Source: Methylobacteriaceae bacterium
Lineage (GTDB): Bacteria > Pseudomonadota > Alphaproteobacteria > Rhizobiales > Beijerinckiaceae
Direction of reading: 5' to 3'
DNA length: 40,875 bases
Assembly (NCBI GenBank): GCA_947444195.1
Contig: CANEZL010000043.1
Span: forward strand, 1 to 40,875
Below the pieces are notes generated by a model that was not told where the DNA came from, ran no database searches, and saw only the letters and a program-made list of their open reading frames with translations. Below, piece after piece: positions 31,001 to 38,393 of the stretch. The translations under genes and the position numbers were made by a program. Position 1 is the stretch's first letter. The number at the start of each line of letters is the position of its first letter.

Positions 31001-31428
31001 CCCGCGGGCAGTTCCTCGCGGCGCAAATGGTCGGGCAGGATGCCGTACTTGATCGGGCCGAACAGCGCCGCGATCGCCCCGAAGGCGCCGAGGGCCACGA
31101 ACAGGATCGGCACCGCGTGCAGCACGAAACCGAGCACCGCGAGGCCTGCGGCGAAGATCTCCGCGAATTTCAGGCGGCGCGCCATCAGCGCCTTGTCGTA
31201 GCGGTCGGCGAGCTCGCCCCCGAGGCCGGAGAGGATGAAGAACGGGCCGATGAACACGGCGCTCGCCAGCGTGACGAGCACCCCCGCATGGGCGCCGGAT
31301 TCCTGTCCGACCTTGAACAGGATCAGGAAGGCCAGCGCGTTCTTGAGAAAATTGTCGTTGAAGGCCGAGAAGAACTGGCACCAGAACAGCGGCGCGAAAC
31401 GCCGCGCGGTCATCAGCGAACGGAACAT
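28015..31428 (-). CDS. aas: LplT-PlsC-Aas fusion: lysophospholipid transporter, acyltransferase and acyl-ACP synthetase
   Basis: This 1137-residue inner-membrane protein joins three functions of the lysophosphatidylethanolamine re-acylation pathway. Residues ~1-405 form an MFS-type LplT flippase (FWCQFFSAFNDNFLKNALAF). Residues ~430-610 form a PlsC/LPLAT acyltransferase with HX4D in NHVSFLDAP (about 459-467) and FPEGRLT. Residues ~650-1137 form an AMP-binding acyl-ACP synthetase with the P-loop ILFTSGSEGAPKGV (about 795-808), GYGVTECGPV and HDTGDIVTVDE. In E. coli LplT and the bifunctional Aas are separate proteins from adjacent genes. The gene is divergent from a TetR-family regulator, with two identical-type operators between them. 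It should recycle lysophospholipids flipped in from the outer leaflet. Confidence 0.93.
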   Translation of the reverse strand: MFRSLMTARRFAPLFWCQFFSAFNDNFLKNALAFLILFKVGQESGAHAGVLVTLASAVFIGPFFILSGLGGELADRYDKALMARRLKFAEIFAAGLAVLGFVLHAVPILFVALGAFGAIAALFGPIKYGILPDHLRREELPAGNALVEGATFLAILLGTIVAGLASAMGGSGLAFGALIMVFAVLCWLSARMIPATGEGAPDLVVDRNVARSTAALLRDIWSDTRLWRGSVIVSWFWLVGAVILSLLPILVKERFNGSETVVTLLLAVFSVGIALGSGLASWLASGRIVLLPTPVGAVLMGLFGLDLAWTVAGLPPASGPMLDAFGFLGTSAGLRAAIDFLGLAAAGGLYIVPSFAAVQAWTDKAKRARVIGAVNVLTAAFMVAGTLMLAVLQGAGFSLASLLALVAVLNVAVGVVVFLTLPTSPFRDALSILFRAFYRLEVRGLDNVEKAGPNAIVALNHVSFLDAPLALSLLETEPVFAIDHGIAQRWWVKPFLKITKAMPLDPTRPLATRTLINAVKGGETLIIFPEGRLTVTGSLMKVYDGAGLIADKSDAMVVPVRIEGLERTAFSRLSRAQVSRKWWPKVVVTVLPPVKLAVDPALKGKTRRQAAGAALYGIMSDLVFRTTDFDRGAMAALCEAGERHGWGRTAVEDPVTGSLSYGRLVMGANILARKLMPLCAEGKAIGVMLPNANAAAATFFALNSSGRVPAMINFSAGPANILAACKAAEVTKILTSRAFIEKGRLGAVIEAIRAEVEIVYLEDVRATIGTGDKIRGFLSARAPLVARRGADPAAILFTSGSEGAPKGVVLANRNMLANTAQVAARIDFGPTDKVFNVLPVFHAFGLTAGLVLPLVSGVPVYLYPSPLHYRIVPELIYGSNATVLFGTDTFLRGYARAANAYDLRSLRYVVAGAEAVKASTRQTWSEKFGLRILEGYGVTECGPVVALNTPMFNRFGSVGRILPGMEWRLAPVPGIEEGGRLSVRGPNVMLGYLRDTAPGVLEPPPEGWHDTGDIVTVDELGFVTIKGRAKRFAKIAGEMVSLATVEALAADLWPESPSAVAAVPDARKGERLVLFTERKDATRPAYQSFAKGRGAPEIAIPAEVVVLERVPMLGTGKVDQVAVTKLARERASQVEAA

Positions 31429-31523
31429 GTCGGTCTCTCCGGCTGCGCCATGACTGGCCCAGGGCGCGCGGTCGCGTCAAATCCTCGGGCGATCGTGCGC
31501 CGGCGCTGGCGAACGATCCGTTC

Positions 31524-31540
31524 TTTGCACGATGTGCAAA
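31524..31540. promoter_or_regulatory. TetR-type operator 1 (aas side)
   Basis: The perfect 17-base dyad TTTGCACGATGTGCAAA has 7-bp arms around GAT. It lies 96 bases upstream of the aas start. A second copy of the core lies at 31574-31588. The likely ligand is the divergent TetR-family regulator at 31636-32268. Confidence 0.8.
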
Positions 31541-31573
31541 TTAGACCGTCGACGATGGGGCGCAAGCTTGATT

Positions 31574-31588
31574 TTGCACGACGTGCAA
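31574..31588. promoter_or_regulatory. TetR-type operator 2 (regulator side)
   Basis: The dyad TTGCACGACGTGCAA has 6-bp arms around GAC. It is centred 49 bases from operator 1 and 55 bases upstream of the regulator start codon. The two copies differ only at the centre and outermost positions, indicating one protein binds both. Confidence 0.8.
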
Positions 31589-31635
31589 TCTAAGCCTCCG
31601 GCGCGTGCGCGACGGCACGGGATGCAGAGAGCGGT

Positions 31636-32268
31636 GTGGCGGTGACGGCACGACGGCGGCGCACGGCCGGCCCCAGGGGCGAGCACGACCGGGCGGCGTT
31701 CCAGGCGCTGGTGGTCGCGGCGGCTGAGGGAATCGTCCGCGAGGCGGGGGTGCGCGGGCTCGGCATGCGGCCCCTCGCTGCGGCGATCGGCTACGCGCCG
31801 AACTCGATCTACAACGCGGTCGGCGATCTCGATCAGGTCGTGCTGCGGGTGAACGCCCGCACGCTGACCCGCCTGCACGCGACCCTCGACGCGGCGCTCG
31901 ACCCGGCAGCAGCGCCCCTCGACAACGCGCTCGCCCTCGCCGACGCCTATCTCGTCTTCGTGGCGGCCGATCCGGCGGTGTGGGGGCTCATCCACGAATA
32001 CGCCCCGGCGCCCGGCACCGTGCCTCCCGAGGAGCACGGGCAGGCGCTGGCTGCCGCCACCGGCCTCGTCGGCCGGGCGCTCGCGCCGCTCCTGCCCGAG
32101 GCGGGCGAGCGGGAGCGGGTGGTCGCGGCCCTGTGGGCGGCCCTGCACGGGCTCGCCGCGCTCTCGATCTCCGGCAAGCTCGCGGCCCTCACGCCCGAGG
32201 CGCCGGGGAGCCTGGCGCGGATGCTGGTGCGGCGGGTGCTCGAAGCGGAGAACACACCCCCCCGTTGA
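31636..32268 (+). CDS. TetR-family transcriptional regulator, divergent from aas
   Basis: This 210-residue regulator has an N-terminal TetR helix-turn-helix (about 22-68: AFQALVVAAAEGIVREAGVR, then MRPLAAAIGYAPNSIYNAVG). The C-terminal ligand domain contains AWDLAD-like helices (DNALALADAYLVFV, WGLIHEYAP), which fits the TetR_C_33/WHG-type C-terminal group. The start is GTG at 31636; an in-frame GTG two codons on is possible. Two matching palindromes in the divergent intergenic region make it the probable repressor of both aas and itself. The inducer may be a fatty acyl or lysolipid signal, which is inference. It is convergent with hmp, 7 bases apart. Confidence 0.88.
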   Translation: MAVTARRRRTAGPRGEHDRAAFQALVVAAAEGIVREAGVRGLGMRPLAAAIGYAPNSIYNAVGDLDQVVLRVNARTLTRLHATLDAALDPAAAPLDNALALADAYLVFVAADPAVWGLIHEYAPAPGTVPPEEHGQALAAATGLVGRALAPLLPEAGERERVVAALWAALHGLAALSISGKLAALTPEAPGSLARMLVRRVLEAENTPPR

Positions 32269-32275
32269 GGGCGGT

Positions 32276-33517
32276 TCAGGCGGCCTCGCGCGCGGGTGCC
32301 AGGATCTCGTCGGTGGGTCCGAAGAACTCGTAGCGCACGCGCTCCATCGGCACGCCGGCGCGCAGGAGGCCGTTGGCCAGGGCCGCGAGAAAAGGCTTCG
32401 GTCCGCAGAGATAGTAGGTCGCCGCCGCGTGCGGGGTGTGCCGCATCAGCCAGTCGGCCGTGATGAGGCCGGGCGCGTCGTAATCCGTGCCCGGCCGATC
32501 CTTGGCCTCCGGCTCCGCGTAGAAGGTCTGAAGGCGGATGTTGGCATGGGCCGCGGCCAGGGCCCGCGCCCGCGCGCCGAGCGCGTGCACCCGGCCGTTC
32601 AGGGCCCCGTGGACGTACCAGACCGACCGCGCCGGGGTCTCGGCCGCGATCGCCTCCAGCATGCTCATCATCGGCGTGAGCCCAACCCCGCCGCTGACCA
32701 GAACCACCGGCGCGTCCGCGGCGCCGTCGAGGACGAAGTCCCCGGCGGGGGCGGCGATCTTCAGCACCGTGCCCGGGCCGGCCTCGTCGTGCAGCCAGTT
32801 CGAGACGATGCCCGCGGGCAGGCCCGGCCGCCCCTCCCGCTTCACGGTGATGCGGTAGGCGCCCGCGTTCGGCGCGCAGGAGATCGAGTAGTTGCGCTTC
32901 AGCACGCCCCGCCCCGGCAGATCGACGAGGAAGCCGAGATACTGGCCCGGCACGTGGCGCAGGACGGGTCCGCCATCGACGGGAACGAGGACGAAGGAGC
33001 GGATCGTCTCGCTCTCGTCGGCGACGCTCTCCACCCGGAAATCGCGCCAGCCGTTCCAGCCGCCGGGGCTCGCGGCCTGCGCCCGGTAGATCGCCGCCTC
33101 GCGCCCGATCAGGATCTCGGCGAGGAACCAGTAGGCCTCGCCCCAGGCCGCGGCGATCTCGGGGGTCGCCGCCGCGCCCAGCACGTCGGCGATGGCGCCG
33201 AGCAGGGCGTCCGCCACGTGGGGATAGTGCTCGGGCAGGATGTTCAGGGCGACGTGCTTCTGCGCGATGCGCTCGACGGCGCCGGAGAGCGCGCCGAGAT
33301 CGTCGATGTGGCGGGCATAGGCCAGCACGGCCTGGGCCAGCGCCTTCGGCTGCGCGCCGCTCTCCCCGTGATGCGACTGGTTGAAGAGGTCGCGCATCTC
33401 GGCGTTCTCGAACAGGCGCTCGTAGAGACGACGGGTGATGGCGAGGCCGTGCGCCTCCAGGGCCGGGACGGTGGCCTTGATCAGCGCGACGGTGGCGGGC
33501 GTAAGCGGTGCGGGCAT
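32276..33517 (-). CDS. hmp: flavohaemoglobin, nitric oxide dioxygenase
   Basis: This 413-residue enzyme oxidises NO to nitrate with O2 and NADH. The globin domain (1-140) has Tyr32 (B10), Phe45 (CD1) and the proximal His88 in RIAQKHVALNI. The FAD domain shows RNYSISCAPN, and the NAD(P) domain shows VVLVSGGVGLTPMMSMLEAI and YYLCGPKPFL. Full family length and all cofactor motifs are present. The ATG at 33517 is chosen because a plausible promoter (-10 at 33549-33554) lies upstream of it, and an in-frame start at 33562 would precede transcription initiation. It is divergent from nsrR with an NsrR-type dyad over the -35 box, so induction by NO is expected. Confidence 0.97.
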   Translation of the reverse strand: MPAPLTPATVALIKATVPALEAHGLAITRRLYERLFENAEMRDLFNQSHHGESGAQPKALAQAVLAYARHIDDLGALSGAVERIAQKHVALNILPEHYPHVADALLGAIADVLGAAATPEIAAAWGEAYWFLAEILIGREAAIYRAQAASPGGWNGWRDFRVESVADESETIRSFVLVPVDGGPVLRHVPGQYLGFLVDLPGRGVLKRNYSISCAPNAGAYRITVKREGRPGLPAGIVSNWLHDEAGPGTVLKIAAPAGDFVLDGAADAPVVLVSGGVGLTPMMSMLEAIAAETPARSVWYVHGALNGRVHALGARARALAAAHANIRLQTFYAEPEAKDRPGTDYDAPGLITADWLMRHTPHAAATYYLCGPKPFLAALANGLLRAGVPMERVRYEFFGPTDEILAPAREAA

Positions 33518-33548
33518 AGCGGCGTCCGAAGGTTCATCCGACGCGCAC

Positions 33549-33577
33549 CTTATAATGCCCACGCCAATAACATGTAA
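33549..33577 (-). promoter_or_regulatory. hmp promoter
   Basis: On the minus strand TTACAT (-35, 33572-33577) is separated by 17 bases from TATAAG (-10, 33549-33554), giving a start near 33542 and a leader of about 25 bases. The -35 box lies inside the NsrR dyad, so bound NsrR would block polymerase. Confidence 0.6.
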
Positions 33578-33597
33578 ATCAGATACATCTTATTGGC
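33563..33597. promoter_or_regulatory. NsrR operator with extended outer dyad
   Basis: The core 33569-33591 resembles the NsrR consensus: minus-strand half AAGATGTAT and opposite half AACATGTAA, both around centre 33580. It is enclosed by a perfect outer repeat, GCCAATA (33563-33569) and TATTGGC (33591-33597), with the same centre. The core overlaps the hmp -35 box. Confidence 0.75.
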
Positions 33598-33675
33598 GGC
33601 GATGCGGCGGTCCCGGACACCGTGCCGCCGGCCCGGACCCGCGCGAAGTAGTGTAAGCAGGGCCCCGGAGCCCCC

Positions 33676-34167
33676 ATGCGCCTGACCCGCTACACAGACT
33701 ACGCCCTGCGAACCCTGATCTATGTCGGCCTCCAGGAGCCGCAGCAGAGCTCGATCGCGGCCATCGCGCGGGCCTACGACATCTCCGAGAACCACCTCAC
33801 CAAGGTGGTGCACCAGCTCGGGCGCCTGGGGCTGATCCGGACCATCCGCGGCCGGGGCGGCGGCCTCAGGCTGGCGCAGGCCCCGGCCGACATCGTCATC
33901 GGCGCGGTGGTGCGCGCGACGGAGGAGGACCTCGCCCTGGTCCCCTGCTTCGGGGACGGCGCCTGCGCGATCACACCGTCCTGCCGCCTGCGGGGCGTGC
34001 TCGGGGAGGCGCTCGCGGCCTTCCTCGCCGTCCTCGACCGCACCACCTTGGCCGATCTCATCGAGGACGGTTCGGGGCCGAACCTCGCGGCCCTGCTCGG
34101 GCTACCGCCGGCGGAGGGCGGACCCATCCTGGCACAGGACGGCACGCCGCCGCCGGGGCGCGCTTAA
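33676..34167 (+). CDS. nsrR: Rrf2-family NO-sensing repressor NsrR
   Basis: This 163-residue Fe-S transcription factor has a winged helix (about 1-65: MRLTRYTDYALRTLIYVGLQ, then ISENHLTKVVHQLGRLGLI). The cluster ligands are Cys91, Cys97 and Cys103 in CFGDGACAITPSC, spaced C-x5-C-x5-C as in NsrR. RGRGGGLRLA is the wing. The C-terminus is somewhat longer than in E. coli. The cluster is destroyed by NO, relieving repression of hmp, whose promoter carries the operator. Divergent hmp-nsrR pairing strongly supports the assignment over other Rrf2 members such as IscR or RirA. Confidence 0.95.
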   Translation: MRLTRYTDYALRTLIYVGLQEPQQSSIAAIARAYDISENHLTKVVHQLGRLGLIRTIRGRGGGLRLAQAPADIVIGAVVRATEEDLALVPCFGDGACAITPSCRLRGVLGEALAAFLAVLDRTTLADLIEDGSGPNLAALLGLPPAEGGPILAQDGTPPPGRA

Positions 34168-34229
34168 AGGTCGATTCACGCCGGTCTCGTTAGCCTGGGG
34201 TTCACCGAGTTCCGCGTATCCGAAGTGCC

Positions 34230-35351
34230 ATGCCCTCATCCGTCGACGCTGCGCCGGACCTGTCCGGGCTCATCGAATTGTCGCGCGTGGCGCATCTCGA
34301 CCTGAAGCCGGTGATCCTGCGGGTTCAGACCGACCTTTTCGTGCAGGCGCAGAGCCGGGACCGGGCGGAGCGGGAATCCTTCGAGGCGCTGGCCTGCGGC
34401 CTCATCCCCATCGTCGACGACGAGACCGCCCGCATCGTGGCCGAGAAGCTCGCCGCCTTCGCCGGCACGCCGGAACCGGTGCTCGCGGCGCTCGCCGAAC
34501 GCGGCGGCGCGGTGCGCGACGCGGTGGTGGCCGGGGTCCCTCAACTCACGCCGCGGCTGATCGCGGCCGCGGGCGCGGACGGCGCGGACATCGCGGCCGC
34601 CCTCGCCGCGCGGCCGGGCCTCGACCGGGCCAGCATCGCGGAACTGGTGGACCGGGCCGACCCCGCCATCGACCGCGCGCTCGCCGCAAACACCGGCATC
34701 GTCCTGCGCGGCAGCGCCGCCGCCGCCCTCGTGGCCCGCGGCCGGACCGCGCCGGATCTCGCCCAGCTCCTGCTCGCGCGGCCGGACCTCAGCGCCGCCG
34801 AGATGGCGCCCCTCTACCTGCATGCCGACCCGATCCGCCGCGAGGCGATCCAGGCGAGCGTCGAGGCGACCGCGGCGCTGCGGCCCTGCCCGCCCCCGCC
34901 GCGGGATCTCGGCACGGTGCTCACCGGCCTGTCCGCCGCCCACGACGTGACGGGCTTCCTGCGCGCCCTCACCGGCGCCCTCGGGCTGCCGCGCGACCTA
35001 CTCTCGGCCGCACCCGATCCCGGCAGCCGCTACGACCTCATCACCCTGTGCCTGCGCGCCGCAGACCTGCACGAGGAGGAGGCAGTCTACATCTTCCTCA
35101 CCCTCAACGAGAGCGTGGCGCGCTCGGCGGAGCGGGTATTCGATCTGGTCAAGCTCTTCCGCACCACCAGCCGCGCCTGCGCCCGCGACCTCGTCTCGGC
35201 GGTGACGGACCAGCCCCTGCCGGAGCGGGCCGGCTCGACGGAGGGCTACCAGCCCCACCACGCTCCCGATGCGCCGAAGCTGCGCGCCGCCGCCACCGAG
35301 CGCCCGGCCGCCCGACCCGCCTTCCCGATCCGGGTGCGCAAGATCTCCTGA
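34230..35351 (+). CDS. DUF2336-family protein
   Basis: This 373-residue, almost all-alpha-helical protein belongs to the alphaproteobacterial DUF2336 family: FVQAQSRDRAERESFEALAC, LTPRLIAAAGADGADIAAAL, then repeated RPxL..A-type helical units resembling HEAT-like repeats. No signal peptide or membrane helix is visible. The C-terminal part contains a helical domain (VAHDVTGF-like stretch, LCLRAADLHEEEAVYIFLTL). The family's function is unknown; it is common in Rhizobiales and Rhodospirillales. The ATG at 34230 is the first in the frame after the nsrR-downstream spacer. It is convergent with glnE, 10 bases apart. Confidence 0.85.
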   Translation: MPSSVDAAPDLSGLIELSRVAHLDLKPVILRVQTDLFVQAQSRDRAERESFEALACGLIPIVDDETARIVAEKLAAFAGTPEPVLAALAERGGAVRDAVVAGVPQLTPRLIAAAGADGADIAAALAARPGLDRASIAELVDRADPAIDRALAANTGIVLRGSAAAALVARGRTAPDLAQLLLARPDLSAAEMAPLYLHADPIRREAIQASVEATAALRPCPPPPRDLGTVLTGLSAAHDVTGFLRALTGALGLPRDLLSAAPDPGSRYDLITLCLRAADLHEEEAVYIFLTLNESVARSAERVFDLVKLFRTTSRACARDLVSAVTDQPLPERAGSTEGYQPHHAPDAPKLRAAATERPAARPAFPIRVRKIS

Positions 35352-35361
35352 GCGGGCTCAT

Positions 35362-38271
35362 TCAGCCGAGCAGCGCGTCGAACAGGGCGCGCACCCCCGC
35401 CCGCTCGGCCTCGAGTTGGGCGAGCAGCGTCCGCGCGTCGGGCAGGCCCAGGGCCACGGCGATGCGCGTGAGGGCGGCCGGAGGCGCGCTGGCCGGATCG
35501 CCCTCCACCATCAGGCGCTGCCAGTGGTGCACGTCGTCGAACAGGCGGTAGGCGGTGGCGAGCCGTTCGGCCGCGTCCGGCGCGAGGAGGCCGAGGGCGG
35601 CGGCGCGGGCGAACAGGTCCGGCGCGTCGCGACCGACGAGGTCCGGATGCGCGTGCGCCGACCCGAGAACGAGGGCCTGGGCCAGGAAATCGAGATCGAG
35701 CAGCCCCCCCGGCGCACGCTTCAGATCGAGGGGACCGCCATCGCCCTTCTCCCGCTCCACGAGGCGGCGCATGGCGCGCACCGCCTGGTTCACCGCCGCC
35801 CGGTCGCGGGGTCGCAGGAGGCAATCGCGGATCGCCGCCTCGGCCGCGGCGCCGAGATCAGGGTCGCCGCACAGGACGCGGGCGCGCGTCAGCGCCATCT
35901 CCTCCCAGAGCTCCGCCTCGCCGGCGAGATAGGTGCGCAGGCTCTTGAGCTGCGTGGCGATCATGCCCTGCCCGCCGCCGGGGCGCAGGCGCAGATCCAC
36001 CTCGTAGAGGCCGCCGCGCCGGGTCGGCGCGGTGAGCGCCGCCACGAGGCGCTGGGTCAGGCGGTTGTAGGCCACCGCCGCGTCGAGGGGCCGGCGCCCG
36101 TCGCTCGTGCGGTGCTCGGGGTCGAAATCGTAGAGCACCACGAGGTCGAGGTCGGAATCGGCGGTGAGCTGGCCGGAGCCGAGGCGCCCGAAGCCCAGAA
36201 CCGCCACGCCCCCCCCCGGCACCCGGCCGTGATCCGCCTCGAAGGCGCGCTGCACGGCCTCCAGGCTCGTGGCGATGGCCGCCTGCGCGATTCCGGCGAA
36301 TGCCCGGCCGGCGCCCGCGGGCGGCAGGATGCCGGAGAGGAGGCGCGCACCGGTGACGAAGCGCATCTGCCGGGCGGCATCGCGGCTGCGGTCGAGGAAA
36401 TCCTCGTAGGCCGCGGGTGCCCCCACCAGCGCCCGGTACTGCACCGCCAGGGCGACCGCCTCGGTCGCGGGCTCGACGAAGGCCGGGTCGATCACCGCAT
36501 CGAGGACGTGCGGGCTGAAGGCCACGGTGTCGGCGAGCCGCGGCGCGGTGCCCAGCAGATCGGCGAAGAGCAGCCGCAGGCGCTCGTGGGAGCGCAGGAT
36601 GGTGAGGAGTTCCACCGCCGCCGGCATCTGTCCGAAGGCCCGGTCGAGGCTCGCCAGAGCCGCGTCCGGGTCCGGCGTGCCCGAGAGCGCCTGGATCAGG
36701 ACGGGGACGAGCTCGGTCAGCACCTCGCGGGCGCGCGGGCTGCGCACGGCGGGGCGGCGCCCGAAATGCCAGCCGCGCACGGTCTCCACCGCGCGCTCCG
36801 GTTCGCGGAAACCGAGCTCGCGCAGGGTCTTGAGGGTAGCGGGATCCTCCCCCGCCCCGCTGAAGACGAGGTCGCCGATGCCGGCCGAGAGATCGGGCGC
36901 GGCCTCGAACAGCAGGGCGTAGTGGTTCTGCACCCGGCCCGCCTCGGCGAGCAGCGCCGCTTCGAAGGCGGCCCGGTCGGCGAAGCCGGCGAACCGGGCG
37001 AAGCGCTCGAGCTTCCCGGCGTCGTCCGGCAGGCGCTGGGTCTGCGCGTCGTCCACCATCTGGAGGCGGTGCTCGACGGTGCGCAGGAAGCGGTAGGCCT
37101 GGGCCAGAGCGTCGCGAGCCTGCGCGTCGATCCAGCCCTCCGCCTCCAGGCCCACCAGCATGTCGAGGGTGCGCCGACCCCGCAGCGACGGCCGGCGCCC
37201 GCCGAAGACGAGCTGCTGCGTCTGCACGAAGAACTCGATCTCGCGGATGCCGCCGCGCCCGAGCTTGATGTCGTGGCCGGCGACGCCCAGGCTCGCATGG
37301 CCGCGCACGGCATGGATCTGGCGCTTCATCGCGTGGACGTCGGCAATGGAGCCGAAATCGAAGTACTTCCGCCAGATGAAGGGCCGGAGCTCGGCCAGGA
37401 ACCGCTCCCCCGCGGCGATGTCGCCCGCGACCGCGCGCGCCTTGATGAAGGCCGCCCGCTCCCAGTTCTGCCCCACCGTCTCGTAGTAGCTGAAGGCGGA
37501 GTTGAACGAGATGGCGGTCGGCGTCGAGCCGGGATCGGGCCGCAGCCGGTAATCCACCCGGTGGACGTAGCCGTCGCCGGTGCGCCCCTCCAGCAGCGTG
37601 GCGAGCCCCTGCGCCAGCCGGCTGAAGAAGGGCGTCGGCGCGAGCCCCTCCTTGAGGGGCGCCGTTTCCGGATCGAAGAACACGACCAGATCGATGTCGC
37701 TCGAATAGTTCAGCTCGCCCGCGCCGTGCTTGCCGAGGCCCAGCACCACCAGGCCGCACCCCGCCTGCGGATCGGCCCCGTCGCGCGGCAGGAAGCGCCC
37801 GGCCTCGGCCGCCTGGAGGAGCAGCGCGTCCAGCGCACCGGCGACCGAGGCGTCGGCGAAATCGGAGAGCGCCCCCGTCACCGCCTCCAGCGGCCAGACC
37901 CCGCCGATATCGGCGAGCGCCACGAGGAGGGCCAGCGCCTGACGGTTGCGCCGCAGGATGCGGGAGACCGCATCGAGATCGACCCGCGCACCGGCCTCGG
38001 GGCGACCGGCGCCGCGCTGGTCGGCGACGATCCGGGCGAGGCTCGCCTCCGGCGCGGCCTGGAGAAGCCCGGCGAGCCGGTCCGGATCGCGCGCGGCGAT
38101 GCCCCAGAGGAAGGGGGAATGGTCGGCGAGGCCGAGGAGCAGGTCCCGCGCGGGGCCGCTCAGCAGAGGATCCGGCAAGCTGGGGGCGATCTCGGCGAGC
38201 CGCGCCGCCGCGCCCTCCGGATCCGCCAGCACCGGGGCCGCCGTGAGCCGTGCCTGCAGGGCCTCTGTCAT
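35362..38271 (-). CDS. glnE: bifunctional glutamine-synthetase adenylyltransferase/adenylyl-removing enzyme
   Basis: This 969-residue cytosolic enzyme adenylylates glutamine synthetase (inactivating it) and removes AMP, in response to PII and glutamine. There are two nucleotidyltransferase-type domains. The N-terminal one has GLGKHGAGELNYSSDIDLVV (around residue 190) and should be the deadenylylase. The C-terminal one has GFGRLGSGQLTADSDLDLVV (around residue 700) and should be the adenylylase. Both retain the Asp-x-Asp metal pair. Linker and PII-responsive helical regions are present and the length is normal. The ATG at 38271 starts MTEALQARL; the 28 upstream in-frame residues overlap a hairpin and are excluded. 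It follows a two-component pair on the same strand, 122 bases away. Confidence 0.96.
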   Translation of the reverse strand: MTEALQARLTAAPVLADPEGAAARLAEIAPSLPDPLLSGPARDLLLGLADHSPFLWGIAARDPDRLAGLLQAAPEASLARIVADQRGAGRPEAGARVDLDAVSRILRRNRQALALLVALADIGGVWPLEAVTGALSDFADASVAGALDALLLQAAEAGRFLPRDGADPQAGCGLVVLGLGKHGAGELNYSSDIDLVVFFDPETAPLKEGLAPTPFFSRLAQGLATLLEGRTGDGYVHRVDYRLRPDPGSTPTAISFNSAFSYYETVGQNWERAAFIKARAVAGDIAAGERFLAELRPFIWRKYFDFGSIADVHAMKRQIHAVRGHASLGVAGHDIKLGRGGIREIEFFVQTQQLVFGGRRPSLRGRRTLDMLVGLEAEGWIDAQARDALAQAYRFLRTVEHRLQMVDDAQTQRLPDDAGKLERFARFAGFADRAAFEAALLAEAGRVQNHYALLFEAAPDLSAGIGDLVFSGAGEDPATLKTLRELGFREPERAVETVRGWHFGRRPAVRSPRAREVLTELVPVLIQALSGTPDPDAALASLDRAFGQMPAAVELLTILRSHERLRLLFADLLGTAPRLADTVAFSPHVLDAVIDPAFVEPATEAVALAVQYRALVGAPAAYEDFLDRSRDAARQMRFVTGARLLSGILPPAGAGRAFAGIAQAAIATSLEAVQRAFEADHGRVPGGGVAVLGFGRLGSGQLTADSDLDLVVLYDFDPEHRTSDGRRPLDAAVAYNRLTQRLVAALTAPTRRGGLYEVDLRLRPGGGQGMIATQLKSLRTYLAGEAELWEEMALTRARVLCGDPDLGAAAEAAIRDCLLRPRDRAAVNQAVRAMRRLVEREKGDGGPLDLKRAPGGLLDLDFLAQALVLGSAHAHPDLVGRDAPDLFARAAALGLLAPDAAERLATAYRLFDDVHHWQRLMVEGDPASAPPAALTRIAVALGLPDARTLLAQLEAERAGVRALFDALLG

Positions 38272-38353
38272 GGCGCGCTCCTCAAGGCATCGTCGACCGG
38301 GAGTTTCGTCCTGGATCAGGCATCCGGGACGAGGCTCTCGGCCGTTGTTCCCC

Positions 38354-38390
38354 ATCGTGCCGAAAGCCGGCAGCCGCCTTTCGGCACGAT
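38354..38390 (-). terminator. hairpin between the sensor kinase gene and glnE
   Basis: ATCGTGCCGAAAG (38354-38366) and CTTTCGGCACGAT (38378-38390) form a perfect 13-bp stem with an 11-base loop, starting four bases after the kinase stop codon. It probably ends the two-component operon. No U-tract follows. Confidence 0.65.
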
Positions 38391-38393
38391 GCG

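Noticed and set aside
29497..31593. Long open frame opposite the aas fusion
   Set aside because: The translation is rich in His, Glu, Gln and Gly without structure; the opposite strand has three recognised domains.
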